Numbered from the stretch's first letter, positions 1 through 9,300 are shown. The stretch: 64,000 nt of DNA from an uncultured Eubacteriales bacterium (GCA_900315315.1 OMYT01000024.1:1-64000), one strand, 5' to 3'. Program-made: numbers and translations. The notes: generated by a model from the letters alone, not told the origin.

Positions 1-888
1 GTCAGCTTGATCTTTTGTCAGATGCCTGATCGTAACGGTATACAGCGTTTCAGATGGTTCCGGACCAACAGCCTGGTCAAGGGCTCCCCAGGTCATCGGG
101 CCGCATATGCCGTCTGCTTTGAGTCCCTGAGACTGCTGGAATTCCTTGATTCGTGTCGATGTGAGTTTACCGTACTTGCCGTCTGCCCCGTAGGGAGACA
201 GGTCATATCCAAGCTTCAGCAGGTCCTGCTGGCATTCCACGACGTACGGTCCGCTGGACCCAATTCGCAAAGTTGGTTTGTCTGTTGTCGGTGTAGGCAC
301 AGGGACATCTCCTTCCATTCCGACCGGAATGGCATAGTGTGTCCATCCACGGTCTGATGTTTTTCCTCTTTTGACAGTTCCGGAGCAATGAATAATATTT
401 CCGCCGCCGATATGCATTCCGGTGTGGGACATTTTGTCCCCGCTCTTCATAAACACACAGCAGACTTTGTCCATCGGCATCTCGCTGATCGGGCCTTTCT
501 GAACCCAGTTAGATGCCGTGTTCCACTGGCTTGTGGCTCCGGCTCCCTGCAAGGAAATGCCAACCTGTTGCAACAGCCATCTCGTAAATCCTCTGCAATC
601 GAAAAACAATGTGCATCCGCCAGGATACCACTGGCATCCGGAGCATGAGCTCTTACTGCCGTTCAGTATCTGGCATTGGCTGCGAATGACCTTTGCTTCT
701 GCAGCGGGACAGGATGATCTCTTTGCGTAGCTTTCCCGGTTGGACGATGTGCATTTTTGCCCATATCCGCCCCACACATACGGCCATCCGAGACAGTCTT
801 CCGCAGATTTCACAACGATCTCAGCCTTTGAAAGTCCCATGGATTTCCAGTTGTTGATGTCATTCGCAACCTGTGAGTATGTGTTCAT
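1..888 (-). CDS. endolysin, NlpC/P60-like peptidase plus PG-binding domain (partial)
   Basis: Runs off the left edge: 296 codons without a stop. ATG at 888 has AGGAGG about 8 bases upstream. Residues ~25-170 look like an NlpC/P60-type cysteine peptidase: probable nucleophile C98 in FFDCRGFTRW and His155 in MSHTGMHIGGG. A Pro/Thr linker (~195-206) leads to a peptidoglycan-binding repeat (~207-270, LRIGSSGPYVVECQQDLL to ADGICGPMTWGAL). The visible C-terminal start (YTVTIRHLTKDQAD) may open another wall-binding domain. It would cleave peptide cross-links of the host wall at lysis. No holin is visible in the window. It has its own upstream promoter and a terminator-like hairpin. Confidence 0.85.
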   Translation of the reverse strand, partial: MNTYSQVANDINNWKSMGLSKAEIVVKSAEDCLGWPYVWGGYGQKCTSSNRESYAKRSSCPAAEAKVIRSQCQILNGSKSSCSGCQWYPGGCTLFFDCRGFTRWLLQQVGISLQGAGATSQWNTASNWVQKGPISEMPMDKVCCVFMKSGDKMSHTGMHIGGGNIIHCSGTVKRGKTSDRGWTHYAIPVGMEGDVPVPTPTTDKPTLRIGSSGPYVVECQQDLLKLGYDLSPYGADGKYGKLTSTRIKEFQQSQGLKADGICGPMTWGALDQAVGPEPSETLYTVTIRHLTKDQAD

Positions 889-907
889 CCTTCAACCTCC
901 TTTCACG

Positions 908-948
908 AAAAAACACCGAACAGTGAGATGTGTTCTCACCATTCGGTG
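908..948 (-). terminator. intrinsic terminator or attenuator before the endolysin
   Basis: CACCGAA (914-920) pairs with TTCGGTG (942-948), with an inner GTGAGA/TCTCAC stem. On the minus strand it is followed by six T (913-908). It lies between the promoter at 975-1003 and the endolysin ribosome site, so it may gate lysis. Confidence 0.75.
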
Positions 949-974
949 CCTTAAAAATATATATTCCCTTTTGA

Positions 975-1003
975 ATTATACTAAACACAAAACGCAATTG
1001 CAA
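975..1003 (-). promoter_or_regulatory. sigma-A promoter for endolysin
   Basis: Minus strand TTGCAA (1003-998), 17-base spacer, TATAAT (980-975). Transcription would start near 968 and run at once into the hairpin at 908-948. Confidence 0.65.
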
Positions 1004-1023
1004 GAAATTTGTATTTAATCGGT

Positions 1024-1986
1024 TTAATCGGCATATCCTTCCATATACCGGCTCAGATCCAGTTCCTCTCCGTACCCTGGCATGGAAAGAATACCGGTTT
1101 CTTCAAGGAGATTGACGTGCGGAATGAAAAGTTCCTTTGCCATCCGGTTAAGTTCAGGTGAAACGATAACAGGCTCCGCATTTAGCAGTGTATCCAGGCA
1201 CCATTCGCAATCCCCGAAGATTCTCTGGAAGGACTCTCTGGTAAAAACAAATCCGCGTTCCTTCAGCAACTGGATCAACGGTCTTGGGAATTCAAGGTGA
1301 AGCGCAAAGCATTCCGCATCATGAAGCTTGGATGTTTCAACCGGATTCTTTGAGTGTCCAAGATAAATGTGACCAAGTTCAACAGCCAACGCCAGCCGGA
1401 TCTTCCCAATCGGTGCGTCCCGGTTTACCGCAAAGATATAATGTTGCTGTCCTTCTGAGGTCGTATGGATCGTAGACATAACCATATCATTTGCCTGACG
1501 GAATGCGGAAAGATTCGTATTCTGAATCAGCCGGTCCAGTTCTTTTGGTTCTGAAAAGGAAATCATCGTTGCCAGTTGTGACTGTTGAAGGATCTTGTGC
1601 GGATAAATCGGAGCTCTGGATACACCGAACTTAATCAATGCCCGTGTCGCCTGTGTTGCTGCCGTCGTGCAGTCCAGTGCGGACAGCGTCGTTGCCGACC
1701 AGTAATTTCCATTTATATTGCCAGCCTGTTCACGAAGACGCTCCGCAACCATGTCCAGGTTCTCCGACGGATTGGCTTTCCGCTCGTCCGTCCACCCCAT
1801 CAGGTACGGTCTGGAAACCCCGAACAGATTTGCAAGCTGATGAACCCGGTTCGTCGGGATGTTCGCAATCTGTCCGTTTTCATATTTAAGAACCGTCGCC
1901 CGTCCAACCCCGATCTGAGACGCAACGTCCTCAAGGGTCATCTTGTTCTCTTTCCGAAGGGCTTTGATCCGCTCTCCTGTCGTCAT
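1024..1986 (-). CDS. XRE repressor fused to degenerate ImmA/IrrE-like domain
   Basis: 320 aa. Residues 1-65 form an XRE helix-turn-helix (ERIKALRKENKMTLEDVASQ, followed by VGRATVLKYENG). Residues ~130-290 resemble the ImmA/IrrE metalloprotease domain, but the zinc motif reads AVELGHIYLGH where HELGH is usual: the first His is Val, so peptidase activity is doubtful. Phage repressors fused to this domain exist; here it may only sense or dimerise. It faces the small gene at 2141 across three matched inverted repeats, so it probably represses both promoters. It is separate from the CI/Cro pair at 61.6-62.3 kb and could be superinfection immunity or a late switch. Confidence 0.75.
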   Translation of the reverse strand: MTTGERIKALRKENKMTLEDVASQIGVGRATVLKYENGQIANIPTNRVHQLANLFGVSRPYLMGWTDERKANPSENLDMVAERLREQAGNINGNYWSATTLSALDCTTAATQATRALIKFGVSRAPIYPHKILQQSQLATMISFSEPKELDRLIQNTNLSAFRQANDMVMSTIHTTSEGQQHYIFAVNRDAPIGKIRLALAVELGHIYLGHSKNPVETSKLHDAECFALHLEFPRPLIQLLKERGFVFTRESFQRIFGDCEWCLDTLLNAEPVIVSPELNRMAKELFIPHVNLLEETGILSMPGYGEELDLSRYMEGYAD

Positions 1987-2140
1987 CTTTCTTCGCCTCC
2001 TGCCGGAAGTATATCACAAAATTTCCTTTTATGAAACTATTTAACAAAATTTTAATACTTTGTTTCTTTCAATGAAACAATTTATCCGGTATAATTTGTT
2101 TCGTTACATGAAACAAAAGTTGCATGAAAGGAGATGTAAC
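1987..2140. promoter_or_regulatory. divergent promoters with three equal operators
   Basis: Three inverted repeats share 7-base arms and a 7-base spacer: TTTGTTTC/GAAACAAA (2095-2117), TTGTTTC/GAAACAA (2060-2080) and a weaker AAATTTC/GAAACTA (2019-2039). Plus promoter: TTTCAA (2067-2072), 17 bases, TATAAT (2090-2095). Minus promoter: TTTCAT (2036-2031), 17 bases, TATACT (2013-2008). Both -35 boxes lie inside operators. Confidence 0.75.
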
Positions 2141-2410
2141 ATGAGAAGAGCACTTGAAAGGATGGTCAGAGCAGCATCAAAAGCAAAAAGCATGGATGAA
2201 GGATTAATGGCTAAAGGATATCCTTCCAATCCATACGGGGACATCTTCGGAGAAATCGCCGACGCAATTTTTTACCTACTGAATGAAAAAACATGCAGGT
2301 TCGAAGACTCACTGACGTATATTGCATTGAACACAGATGCGATCACAGAGGAAAGCAAAGTCGAAATCCTCATGATGCAATATAAAAAGAATCAGCCCGC
2401 TCTTTTTTGA
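2141..2410 (+). CDS. small protein under the XRE-ImmA switch
   Basis: 89 aa. ATG at 2141 follows GAAAGGAG. The only plus-strand gene in the first 34 kb. Predicted helical, basic N-terminus (MRRALERMVRAASKAKS); no family recognised. Its promoter lies within two perfect operators, so it should be silent while the divergent repressor is made, as expected of a cro-like or antirepressor-type gene; that role is inferred from position only. The stop codon lies inside the terminator hairpin. Confidence 0.65.
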   Translation: MRRALERMVRAASKAKSMDEGLMAKGYPSNPYGDIFGEIADAIFYLLNEKTCRFEDSLTYIALNTDAITEESKVEILMMQYKKNQPALF

Positions 2411-2420
2411 GCGGGCCTTT
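2395..2420. terminator. bidirectional terminator between convergent genes
   Basis: GCCCGCTC (2395-2402) and GAGCGGGC (2409-2416) with T-rich flanks on both sides. It ends the plus gene and closes the minus transcript coming from 2424. Confidence 0.8.
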
Positions 2421-2423
2421 TCA

Positions 2424-2789
2424 TTAGTACCTGGGATACATCGGAGGCATCCAGTCCGGATAATGTCCGGAGTATCCGTCCATATCACGGCTGGTATACC
2501 GACCCATCGCATCCCGTCCACGGGCATAGGATCTTCCGGAACCGCCGCGACCGTAGTAACTACGTCCGCCACGGGGCATCCGTCCTTCTCCGGAACCTTC
2601 CATGTCCTCGTCCCAATCTTCAGCATCCTTCATCGCATGATAGGTTGCCGCAGATTTCAGTGCATGATAAAGGATATCAGCTTTCTCAACGTCCTGTGCA
2701 GACATCTCAGGCACATCGCCTGCATATTTTTTGTCCAGCTTTTCCAGTTCCTTGCACAGCATCTCTTCCAGGTTGTCATAATGTTTCAT
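2424..2789 (-). CDS. conserved phage protein with Gly/Arg/Tyr-rich tail
   Basis: 121 aa. N-terminal ~55 residues are helical (MKHYDNLEEMLCKELEKLDK); the rest is low-complexity RGG/GRY/GYSGHYP sequence ending PPMYPRY. Such tails suggest a disordered structural or nucleic-acid contact. It sits with other small structural genes after the tail block. Function not known. Confidence 0.6.
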   Translation of the reverse strand: MKHYDNLEEMLCKELEKLDKKYAGDVPEMSAQDVEKADILYHALKSAATYHAMKDAEDWDEDMEGSGEGRMPRGGRSYYGRGGSGRSYARGRDAMGRYTSRDMDGYSGHYPDWMPPMYPRY

Positions 2790-2808
2790 CTGCGTGTCCT
2801 CCTTCCCA

Positions 2809-3252
2809 TCAAGCTATTCTGGATACAGTCATGTTGGCATTCTGCACGTTGATCTCCGGTGCAACACCGTCAACAACCGCAGAAGCGTTCTCAACCGCCA
2901 CTGTGAAACAGCATCCGCGCGGCACGGTAATGATCGCCGTGCTTGTCACGTTGCCGTATTCATCCACAGCAGCCGGAGTATAGATGGCTCTGCTGGTTTG
3001 AACAGGTTCTCCGTCAATGGCAAGTGCAACGCTGATCGGGACGATTGCAGTCGCATCCGCAGGCAGGGCAATGTTGCCATTGAAAGTCACCTGATACCTG
3101 GCAAAGCAGTTGTTCGTGATCCCACGTAGAATAACAATCCCTGATTCTTCCCGATGCAGAACATATCCACGACGGCAAGGAATATTGTCATTGAGAATAA
3201 CGTTTTGCCCTGGTTCAACTAATTGCACGGGGTTATATGTATATTCTGACAT
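2809..3252 (-). CDS. probable beta-rich virion protein
   Basis: 147 aa. ATG at 3252 chosen because AGAGGTGAT lies 5-8 bases upstream; a GTG nine bases earlier has no room for a site. The sequence (NPVQLVEPGQNVILNDNIPC, later FTVAVENASAVVDG) alternates hydrophobic and polar residues like a jelly-roll or C1q-like head/tail ornament. It lies downstream of a Gly-rich membrane protein in one small operon. The role is inferred. Confidence 0.5.
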   Translation of the reverse strand: MSEYTYNPVQLVEPGQNVILNDNIPCRRGYVLHREESGIVILRGITNNCFARYQVTFNGNIALPADATAIVPISVALAIDGEPVQTSRAIYTPAAVDEYGNVTSTAIITVPRGCCFTVAVENASAVVDGVAPEINVQNANMTVSRIA

Positions 3253-3264
3253 TGGAATCACCTC

Positions 3265-4083
3265 TTACGCCGCCATACCGCATCCGCAGCTGTTACCGCC
3301 GCAGGTAAAGATAGGAGTTCTGCCGTACACCGGAGTACTCGGTACAGGGCAGTTGTTCAGCCGGTTGTACAGGGCATCCACTTCATTGGAGAAACCCTGC
3401 TGGATGAACGCATTCTGTGCCGTCTGGCTCTCACGCAGAGCCGCCATGTTCAGCTGATTCTGAAGGGAGATATTTTCTCTCTGGGCGGAAGCCAGTTCAG
3501 CCTTCACGCCGTCCAGTTCCAGCTGGCAAAGTTTGTCCATAATCGCCTGGGTATTCGCAGTTCCGGCGGCGCGGGTATTTGCACCTTCCGTTGCGATGGC
3601 ATACTTCACGTCAGCCAGGCCGGCCTGCGTGTTGCATCCGACACCGGTAATGGCAGTCTGGAGACCAAACGTGGACTGCATGTCAGCGATCTGCCGAGCG
3701 TTAGCAGCGATCTCAGCCTGGGCAAAGCCGTTGCTGATGTTGCTGTTCACGGTGCCGAAACCGCTGCACAGAGCGTTCTGCACGTTGCCGAATCCGGTGG
3801 TCACAGCGTTCTGGATTCCGTTCAGCCCAGTAATCACGTAGTTCTGGTCAAATCCGCGCTGAATGTCGTTGTTCGTGTTGCCCTGGCCGGCCATCATCCA
3901 CGGGAACATGCCGTTTCCGCCGCCGAAGCCACCGCCGAAGCCGTTGCCCCATCCGCCAAGGCACAGAAGCAGAAGAATAATCCACCAGCCAGAGGATCCC
4001 ATGTCGCCGAATCCGCCGTTGCTATACCCGCCGCCGTAATACGGTGCAACAGGCATTACCATAGAATTGTTTTCACTGGTCAT
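3265..4083 (-). CDS. Gly-rich protein with one membrane segment and coiled core
   Basis: 272 aa. Residues ~10-70 are Gly/Asn-rich around a hydrophobic stretch (WWIILLLLCLGGWGNGF). Residues ~75-140 carry repeated short motifs of the type GFGNVQNALCSGFGTV. Residues ~160-230 are a long Ala/Gln-rich helix, and the end is Cys-rich (FTCGGNSCGCGMAA). Proteins of this make-up are frequent near tail and lysis genes of Clostridia prophages; no function is established that I know of. Confidence 0.6.
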   Translation of the reverse strand: MTSENNSMVMPVAPYYGGGYSNGGFGDMGSSGWWIILLLLCLGGWGNGFGGGFGGGNGMFPWMMAGQGNTNNDIQRGFDQNYVITGLNGIQNAVTTGFGNVQNALCSGFGTVNSNISNGFAQAEIAANARQIADMQSTFGLQTAITGVGCNTQAGLADVKYAIATEGANTRAAGTANTQAIMDKLCQLELDGVKAELASAQRENISLQNQLNMAALRESQTAQNAFIQQGFSNEVDALYNRLNNCPVPSTPVYGRTPIFTCGGNSCGCGMAA

Positions 4084-4213
4084 TGTTCTTGATTCCTTTC
4101 GTATATATTTCCTAATCGTCTATGCGCATCTCGACGAAAAGAATCAAAACAGATATTTTCATTGGATTCTTTGCAAAAATTCTGCAAATTTTCCATTTAT
4201 ATTGTTATTTCAG

Positions 4214-4256
4214 AACGTTATTTGGAAAAAATGATCGGTTTTTTCCAAGTTAACGT
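4214..4256. terminator. strong stem-loop ahead of the Gly-rich gene
   Basis: TTGGAAAAAA (4222-4231) pairs with TTTTTTCCAA (4239-4248), extended by ACGTTA/TAACGT. It overlaps the 3' end of the upstream minus gene, and the A/T-rich arms could terminate in either direction. The bases up to 4083 hold no gene that I can see. Confidence 0.6.
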
Positions 4257-4534
4257 CCGATCATCTGCCGTGCCATCTGCACCATTTGAGGATTTACCTT
4301 CCCTGTCTGTTGCATCCAAGCCAGCAGTTGTTCTGGATTCCCAGACACTTCAGCCGGTGCATCCGGAAAGTATCTGCTGATTAATTGCTGTGGATTCTGA
4401 AGCGTATTCGCAAGCTGTTGCATTCTGCCAAATAACCCGCCAAATCCAGCGTTTGGCATCACGGTTGGAGAAGAAGTCATTGCGTTTTGTGGTGCGTTAA
4501 AACCGCCTGTCAAAGCCTGAAAAAGAGGATTCAT
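4250..4534 (-). CDS. small Gln/Pro/Met-rich phage protein
   Basis: 94 aa, MNPLFQALTGGFNAPQNAMT to QMARQMIGR. Rich in Asn, Gln, Pro and Met; its end carries QLLAWMQQTGKVNPQMVQ. Its first codon overlaps the stop of the next upstream gene, so the two are translationally coupled. Family not recognised. Confidence 0.55.
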   Translation of the reverse strand: MNPLFQALTGGFNAPQNAMTSSPTVMPNAGFGGLFGRMQQLANTLQNPQQLISRYFPDAPAEVSGNPEQLLAWMQQTGKVNPQMVQMARQMIGR

Positions 4535-5013
4535 TACGACTCTCCTTTCACCGGTCTCCTGTTCGCTCCGCTGGTATTCACGCTGTTAATGGCTTCCATC
4601 AGTTCCTGCTTCATCCGCTCCATGTCTTCCTTCTTCACATAATCCGTCATGACAGGGGCTTCATCACCTGAAGTGTTGCTCATGGCAGGTCCGGTACCAC
4701 GATGCTCTTCCAGCGTGTAATGTGCTTTCTGAAGCGGGTTCGGCATCCCCATCGGGTTCACAGACTTTAGATAGATAATGGTATCGTTCGTGTCCCACAG
4801 GGCAATCGGCTGGTTTGCAGGAAGTCCGGACGGCAGCTGATACGCCTTGGCGCCGACCTCTCCGTCCACCCAGATCAGGCCATGGCTCTGCTGGGTCTGG
4901 CTCGTCTGTGGCATGGTCTGCATAGCATTGCTCTGCGGATACTGCGGATACATCTGCTGTCCGACTCCGCTGTAGTTCCAGTTGTTCTGATAAGGCACAG
5001 GATAGTTAGGCAT
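4534..5013 (-). CDS. proline/glutamine-rich small structural protein
   Basis: 159 aa. ATG at 5013 follows GAAGGAG by 6 bases. The N-terminus is Tyr/Pro/Gln-rich (MPNYPVPYQNNWNYSGVGQQ). The middle (LIWVDGEVGAKAYQLPSGLP, then IALWDTNDTIIYLKSV) is a compact beta-like motif found in small Clostridia-phage proteins. The C-terminus is helical (EDMERMKQELMEAIN). It overlaps the next upstream gene by 8 bases. Confidence 0.55.
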   Translation of the reverse strand: MPNYPVPYQNNWNYSGVGQQMYPQYPQSNAMQTMPQTSQTQQSHGLIWVDGEVGAKAYQLPSGLPANQPIALWDTNDTIIYLKSVNPMGMPNPLQKAHYTLEEHRGTGPAMSNTSGDEAPVMTDYVKKEDMERMKQELMEAINSVNTSGANRRPVKGES

Positions 5014-5395
5014 GTTTGATCTCCTTCTTTCTGAAAAAATAGGTCGGTCGTTCATCTCCGCTGTCCCAGGAATCCATATAATTTCCGGAACGGATACAAA
5101 CAGCATGATGTCCCGTCCCGATCACATAGGTTCCGTGCGGATACTGTTTTGTAAACTCACGGACCGTGACGCATTCCGGGCAGGATTCCGGCAGAAGAAA
5201 CTTTTCAAATCCGCATCGAAACAAGTATTGTTCCCACAGCCAGTTCACACTGGGCATGGTACACATGGCATGGCTCATGACGCACAGATCCCAGTGGACC
5301 TCGTCCCATGTCTGTCCGGTTGCCAGAGCAATGGCACGGACGACACAGTCCGGTTCCTCACTCCTGCACGGGTTTGGGTTGGCGTATATCCACAT
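5006..5395 (-). CDS. papain-like cysteine peptidase fold protein
   Basis: 129 aa. The layout fits small phage papain-like proteins: Cys in EPDCVVRAIALATGQTWDEV (~17), His in GTGHHAVCIRSG (~98) and Asp in YMDSWDSGDE (~109) could form the catalytic set. It starts at the upstream stop (TGATG). It could process a virion protein or wall peptide; no substrate is apparent. Confidence 0.6.
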   Translation of the reverse strand: MWIYANPNPCRSEEPDCVVRAIALATGQTWDEVHWDLCVMSHAMCTMPSVNWLWEQYLFRCGFEKFLLPESCPECVTVREFTKQYPHGTYVIGTGHHAVCIRSGNYMDSWDSGDERPTYFFRKKEIKHA

Positions 5396-5592
5396 CAGGC
5401 AATCTGCTTCGGAAAGATTCCGCAGTCCTCCAAGATAATCTCAACGACCTGGTCATCTTCTGGACGCAGGTCCATTAGGGCGGCGGTCATTAGCATCATG
5501 GCGTATGCGGTTTCAACGCTCATACCGACGGCAGAAACAAGCCGTTTAATCTGCTTCCGGCAATTCTTTGGATAACAGTTCAGAACGTTCAT
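5395..5592 (-). CDS. small helical protein
   Basis: 65 aa, ATG at 5592 with AAGGAGGTG upstream. Helical, acidic C-terminal half (RPEDDQVVEIILEDCGIFPK). No family recognised. Coupled to the peptidase-like gene by a stop-start overlap. Confidence 0.55.
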   Translation of the reverse strand: MNVLNCYPKNCRKQIKRLVSAVGMSVETAYAMMLMTAALMDLRPEDDQVVEIILEDCGIFPKQIA

Positions 5593-5626
5593 ACAACGCA
5601 CCTCCTTGCCTGTATTTTTGCATAAT

Positions 5627-5656
5627 AAAACCCCTTGCAGAAGTGACTGCAAGGGG
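5627..5656 (-). terminator. intrinsic terminator
   Basis: CCCCTTGCAG (5631-5640) and CTGCAAGGGG (5647-5656) form a perfect 10-bp stem followed on the minus strand by TTTTATT. It ends the lipoprotein operon just before the ribosome site of the gene at 5592. Confidence 0.85.
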
Positions 5657-5682
5657 AAGTCTCGTGTATTTTGCGTGTAGTT

Positions 5683-5946
5683 TTAGTGGCTATATTGTTC
5701 CTCGGATTCCTCAATGATGATGACGTTGTTGGCTCCGATGACTACTTTTCGTCCTTCCATGGTGTGCAATGTGACTGTCCCGGATGCGGATGCAAACCAG
5801 CGATCAACTTCAAGTGTGTCCATGGATCCGTCAAAGTACCGGATCTTTGCCGTTGTGATACAGTTTCCTTCAGTGTTTGTATCACTGCAGCTTGTCAGCA
5901 ATGCCAACGCAATTGCCAGGACTAGCAGAACAAGCAATTTCTTCAC
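5683..5946 (-). CDS. small phage lipoprotein
   Basis: 87 aa, GTG start at 5946 right after the previous stop. The signal peptide ends in the lipobox LLTSC, so Cys20 would be lipidated. The mature part is one small beta domain (TAKIRYFDGSMDTLEVDRWF to VVIGANNVIIIEE). An exported lipoprotein beside tail genes could act in superinfection exclusion or lysis (spanin-like); neither is shown. Confidence 0.7.
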   Translation of the reverse strand: MKKLLVLLVLAIALALLTSCSDTNTEGNCITTAKIRYFDGSMDTLEVDRWFASASGTVTLHTMEGRKVVIGANNVIIIEESEEQYSH

Positions 5947-6045
5947 CTAATCATCTCCTCTGTTTGCAGCAATTAATGCGGCAATCCAGAATCCTAATAG
6001 CGTACCGGTCATTACTGCCGGAATCAGTCCCCACCATGGAATCAT
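5947..6045 (-). CDS. 32-aa membrane peptide
   Basis: MIPWWGLIPAVMTGTLLGFW then IAALIAANRGDD: one hydrophobic helix with a charged tail. ATGA overlap with the upstream gene (6042-6045), and the TAG is followed directly by the lipoprotein GTG. A holin-like role is possible on size and topology but unproven. Confidence 0.6.
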   Translation of the reverse strand: MIPWWGLIPAVMTGTLLGFWIAALIAANRGDD

Positions 6046-6299
6046 TCGCCGTCACCTTCCGGTTCGGGTTCAGGTTCCGGAGCAGGAGCAGGATCATGGT
6101 GAATGTATTCTTTATAGCCTTCAACAACATCCAGCTGCTCGTCCGTAATCATGACATAGGCAGTGATTACGTCTTGGGCGTTCCAGAGGGTTTGACAGAG
6201 TCCGTGGAACATGGTCTTTGCAGAAGAGATTTCCGTAATTCCCTCTGCATGGATGAAGAAATTACCATTGATTACCTTTACGATAGCGAGTTTACCCAT
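6042..6299 (-). CDS. small conserved phage protein with Pro/Glu tail
   Basis: 85 aa. A compact N-terminal domain (MGKLAIVKVINGNFFIHAEG) is followed by helix and a PAPAPEPEPEPEGDGE tail. It comes right after the large fibre gene; function unknown. Confidence 0.6.
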   Translation of the reverse strand: MGKLAIVKVINGNFFIHAEGITEISSAKTMFHGLCQTLWNAQDVITAYVMITDEQLDVVEGYKEYIHHDPAPAPEPEPEPEGDGE

Positions 6300-6318
6300 A
6301 GTTCATTCTCCTCTCTTT

Positions 6319-9300
6319 TTATGCCAGAGCAGCGAGTTCATTCGCCACTGTGGTTGCAGTTACGTTCGTACCTACGGTTAATGTTGCACCGTTTGCAATG
6401 GATGCAGTCGCCTTGTAGAGTGTGCCGTTGACGATCAGCAGATTGCCCGTTGAGTAGGCTTTCGTGGCTTTCATTTCGTCTTCGTGGTTTGCCGTGACGA
6501 TCAGTTCCATCAACCGCTGAGAAGCTGACAACTCTTTGGCAATATAGAGCTTGGTATCCGCAGAATACTCGACAGCATTGATTTTGCCCGTATTGGCAAA
6601 GATGTTATTGAGTCCTTTCAGCGTTTTTATGACTTCAAGGGCGGTGAGTTGGTATACGATGGGGTCGGCAAGTAAATATGAAACCTGTGTCGGATTGCTT
6701 GCAAACCATGCCACTGCCGCTTCAGCCGATGTAACATCTGACGGCATATTCAGATAAATGTTTCCGTTCGTGGTTCTTCCATTCAGCATAAATGGTTTTT
6801 GTGCCGGCGCAGGATTTTGGATGTAAAACTTATCAGACATAAGTCCTTCACCCACATCAACGGATGCCGCCCACTTTTTGCTCGGTGTCGGAATATACCT
6901 TGCCTGCATTCCACCGTAGCTCAGCGTTCCGTTGTCTGCAAGTGGTTGCGTTCCGTTTAATGTGTTTATTGCCCTATCCACAACCAGTTCGCCCGTTCCA
7001 TCCCTGTTGATGGTCAATATGCCACCATAGACGGTTCCTGCATCTTGTGGGAAGGTGATGGAGTAGGTGTTAACGTGTCCCGGATGGTACGCCGTATCAG
7101 TTGCAGGATAGTTAATGCTGATGTCGTGGTTGTAGGTTGTGCCGTAATTGCTTGTCATGCCAAACCAAATAAAGTAGCAGTTATCTGGCGTGGTAAAAGG
7201 GCCTGCATTGTATCGCACTCCGGCAAGCTGATTTTTGTCCTTGTCATAGTACTTAATACCATTTGACGGATTCGCAGGTGCACTAAAATAATAAGTCGTG
7301 TTTGGTTTGCATGGGATGAAGTTTTTGCTTCTCACATAAGAACCATTTGTGTCCCACTCTTCATCCCAGATGTTGGTTACCGTCCGTGTGACATTCGCTC
7401 CCGTCCATCCGCTGATGGGGCAGATGTTGCTATAGGGTGTCCATTCAGATTGCGAAGTTTCTGCAACTGTAACTTTGAATTTTATATCAACAGTTTCGCC
7501 TTCTGTCCTGTTTATAGCAATAGCAACATCTTTTTCCGTTGATGTCCTAAATCCATAAATATTGGTAATTGTTCCACCTGTAACATCTTGAGCTTGAACA
7601 ACAAGATTCCTCCCAGAAAGGCTTGTGTCTGCATATTGGAATATCGCAAATGCACCGCTTCCGGGTGTGGTTACGGTTCCATACACTCTGAATATATTGT
7701 CCGTTAATGAATACGAAAGCCCATATGCACCATTAAAAAGTGTCACCTTGCTCAAGTCCAACAGATTCTTCCCACCCCCCGCAGGCCAAGGGTTGTCAAA
7801 TCCATGAAGATCCTGCATAGGTTCAACCGCAACCCTCAACGCCATCGGAATATCGTCCGCTCCATCGCTGAAACTGGCAATGTCTGCAGGCGTATCGATG
7901 GACTCCGTGATCATCCCGGCATAGCGTTCGTCGGATTCTTCCTTGCTGTACTGCCCCAATGTTGGATAGAGCATGGACAGGATATCGCCCGTGTCTGCCC
8001 AGACATTGTTAGTGCCATTGAGCAGTTGCACAACCTGCTGAGAGGAGAGTTCGTAGGTGACGGGGGTGGCGAGTTTAAGAAGTATTTGCAATCCATTTGC
8101 ACTCGCCCATTGCTTAAATTCTCCAACTGTTGACGCTTCGGATGAATACAAACGAACATACAGCGTACTCGCTCCACTTACTGTATATCCCGGTTTCGTT
8201 GCGTTTGCTTGTGACGTTGAGTCATGAGGAAGCAAATTTGTTATAATGTCTTCGGTATAATCAAATTCCAATGGTGATTTGTAATATTTGAAATTAGCAA
8301 TCCCGTGGTCATTGATTGCATTAAGTGTCCATGTGTTTGATTGTGTGTCAACAAATCCATGATCCACTACCAGTTCGCCCGTTCCATCCCTGTTGATGGT
8401 CAATGTGCCGCCATAGACTGTTCCGGCAGAGGACGGGAAGGAGATGGTGTAGGTGGAGCCTTGATACTGCTCAAACGATGATCTATTTGAACCAGCAACA
8501 AGCCATACCCAATATTTCTTATTTGATAAAGAAGCTCCGGAAGTGATTTTGTAGTAAGTATACACTATGCTGTCATGATCGAGTGTGAACGCACTATATT
8601 TATCTAATCCAATTGTCTTTATTGCCTTATCGCTTCCACCTTCAATATGTTCAGCAAGGATTGTTGCAACATTTTGAATTTGTTCGCTTTGCTCTATCAT
8701 ATAAGTTCCGGCTTTAAGCAGAAACATTGGAGAATTTCCTATTCCCCAGAACGTTCCCGTTGCAGTTCCATCGAACGTTACAGAACCATCAGCGTTTTGA
8801 GTTCCCGTAATACCTGATTGTGTTTTTGTAGTACCAACCGGATGCGGAATTATCAGATTCCTCCCCGCACTCCACACGTTCGCATATTCCCACCCTGATA
8901 TCGGGCAGGAGTTTTCGTAAGGTGTCCACGCCGTTGCTGTCGAGCCAGATTCAAGCTGATATTGGACTTTCACGTTATTAAATGCACCATAAGCAGGATA
9001 TGCAAAAAGCCGAATATCAAATGTGCTTGTTCCATCTGCTGATATTTGCATCGCTGATTCTGTATTATATGTCCACGATCCGCTCCCAATCCTGTATCCG
9101 GTTCTCCACGATGATGTCCCTGCTCCCGTCATGCCATTCAATGTATATGTTCCAGCAGGAAGAACGCCACTGAAAAGAATGCAAGAAGCATTTGACGTAG
9201 CAGTCCCGGACATTTTTATATAATTCCCATCTTGAGTAAAAGTGACCCCGTTATCTGTTGCCGTTGTAATCGGTTGAATTAGGTTTTTCCCGCCCCCAGC

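Noticed and set aside
4162-4380. Small plus-strand frame over the gap and the 4250 gene
   Set aside because: Antisense overlap, no start signal; the gap is better explained by the hairpin.
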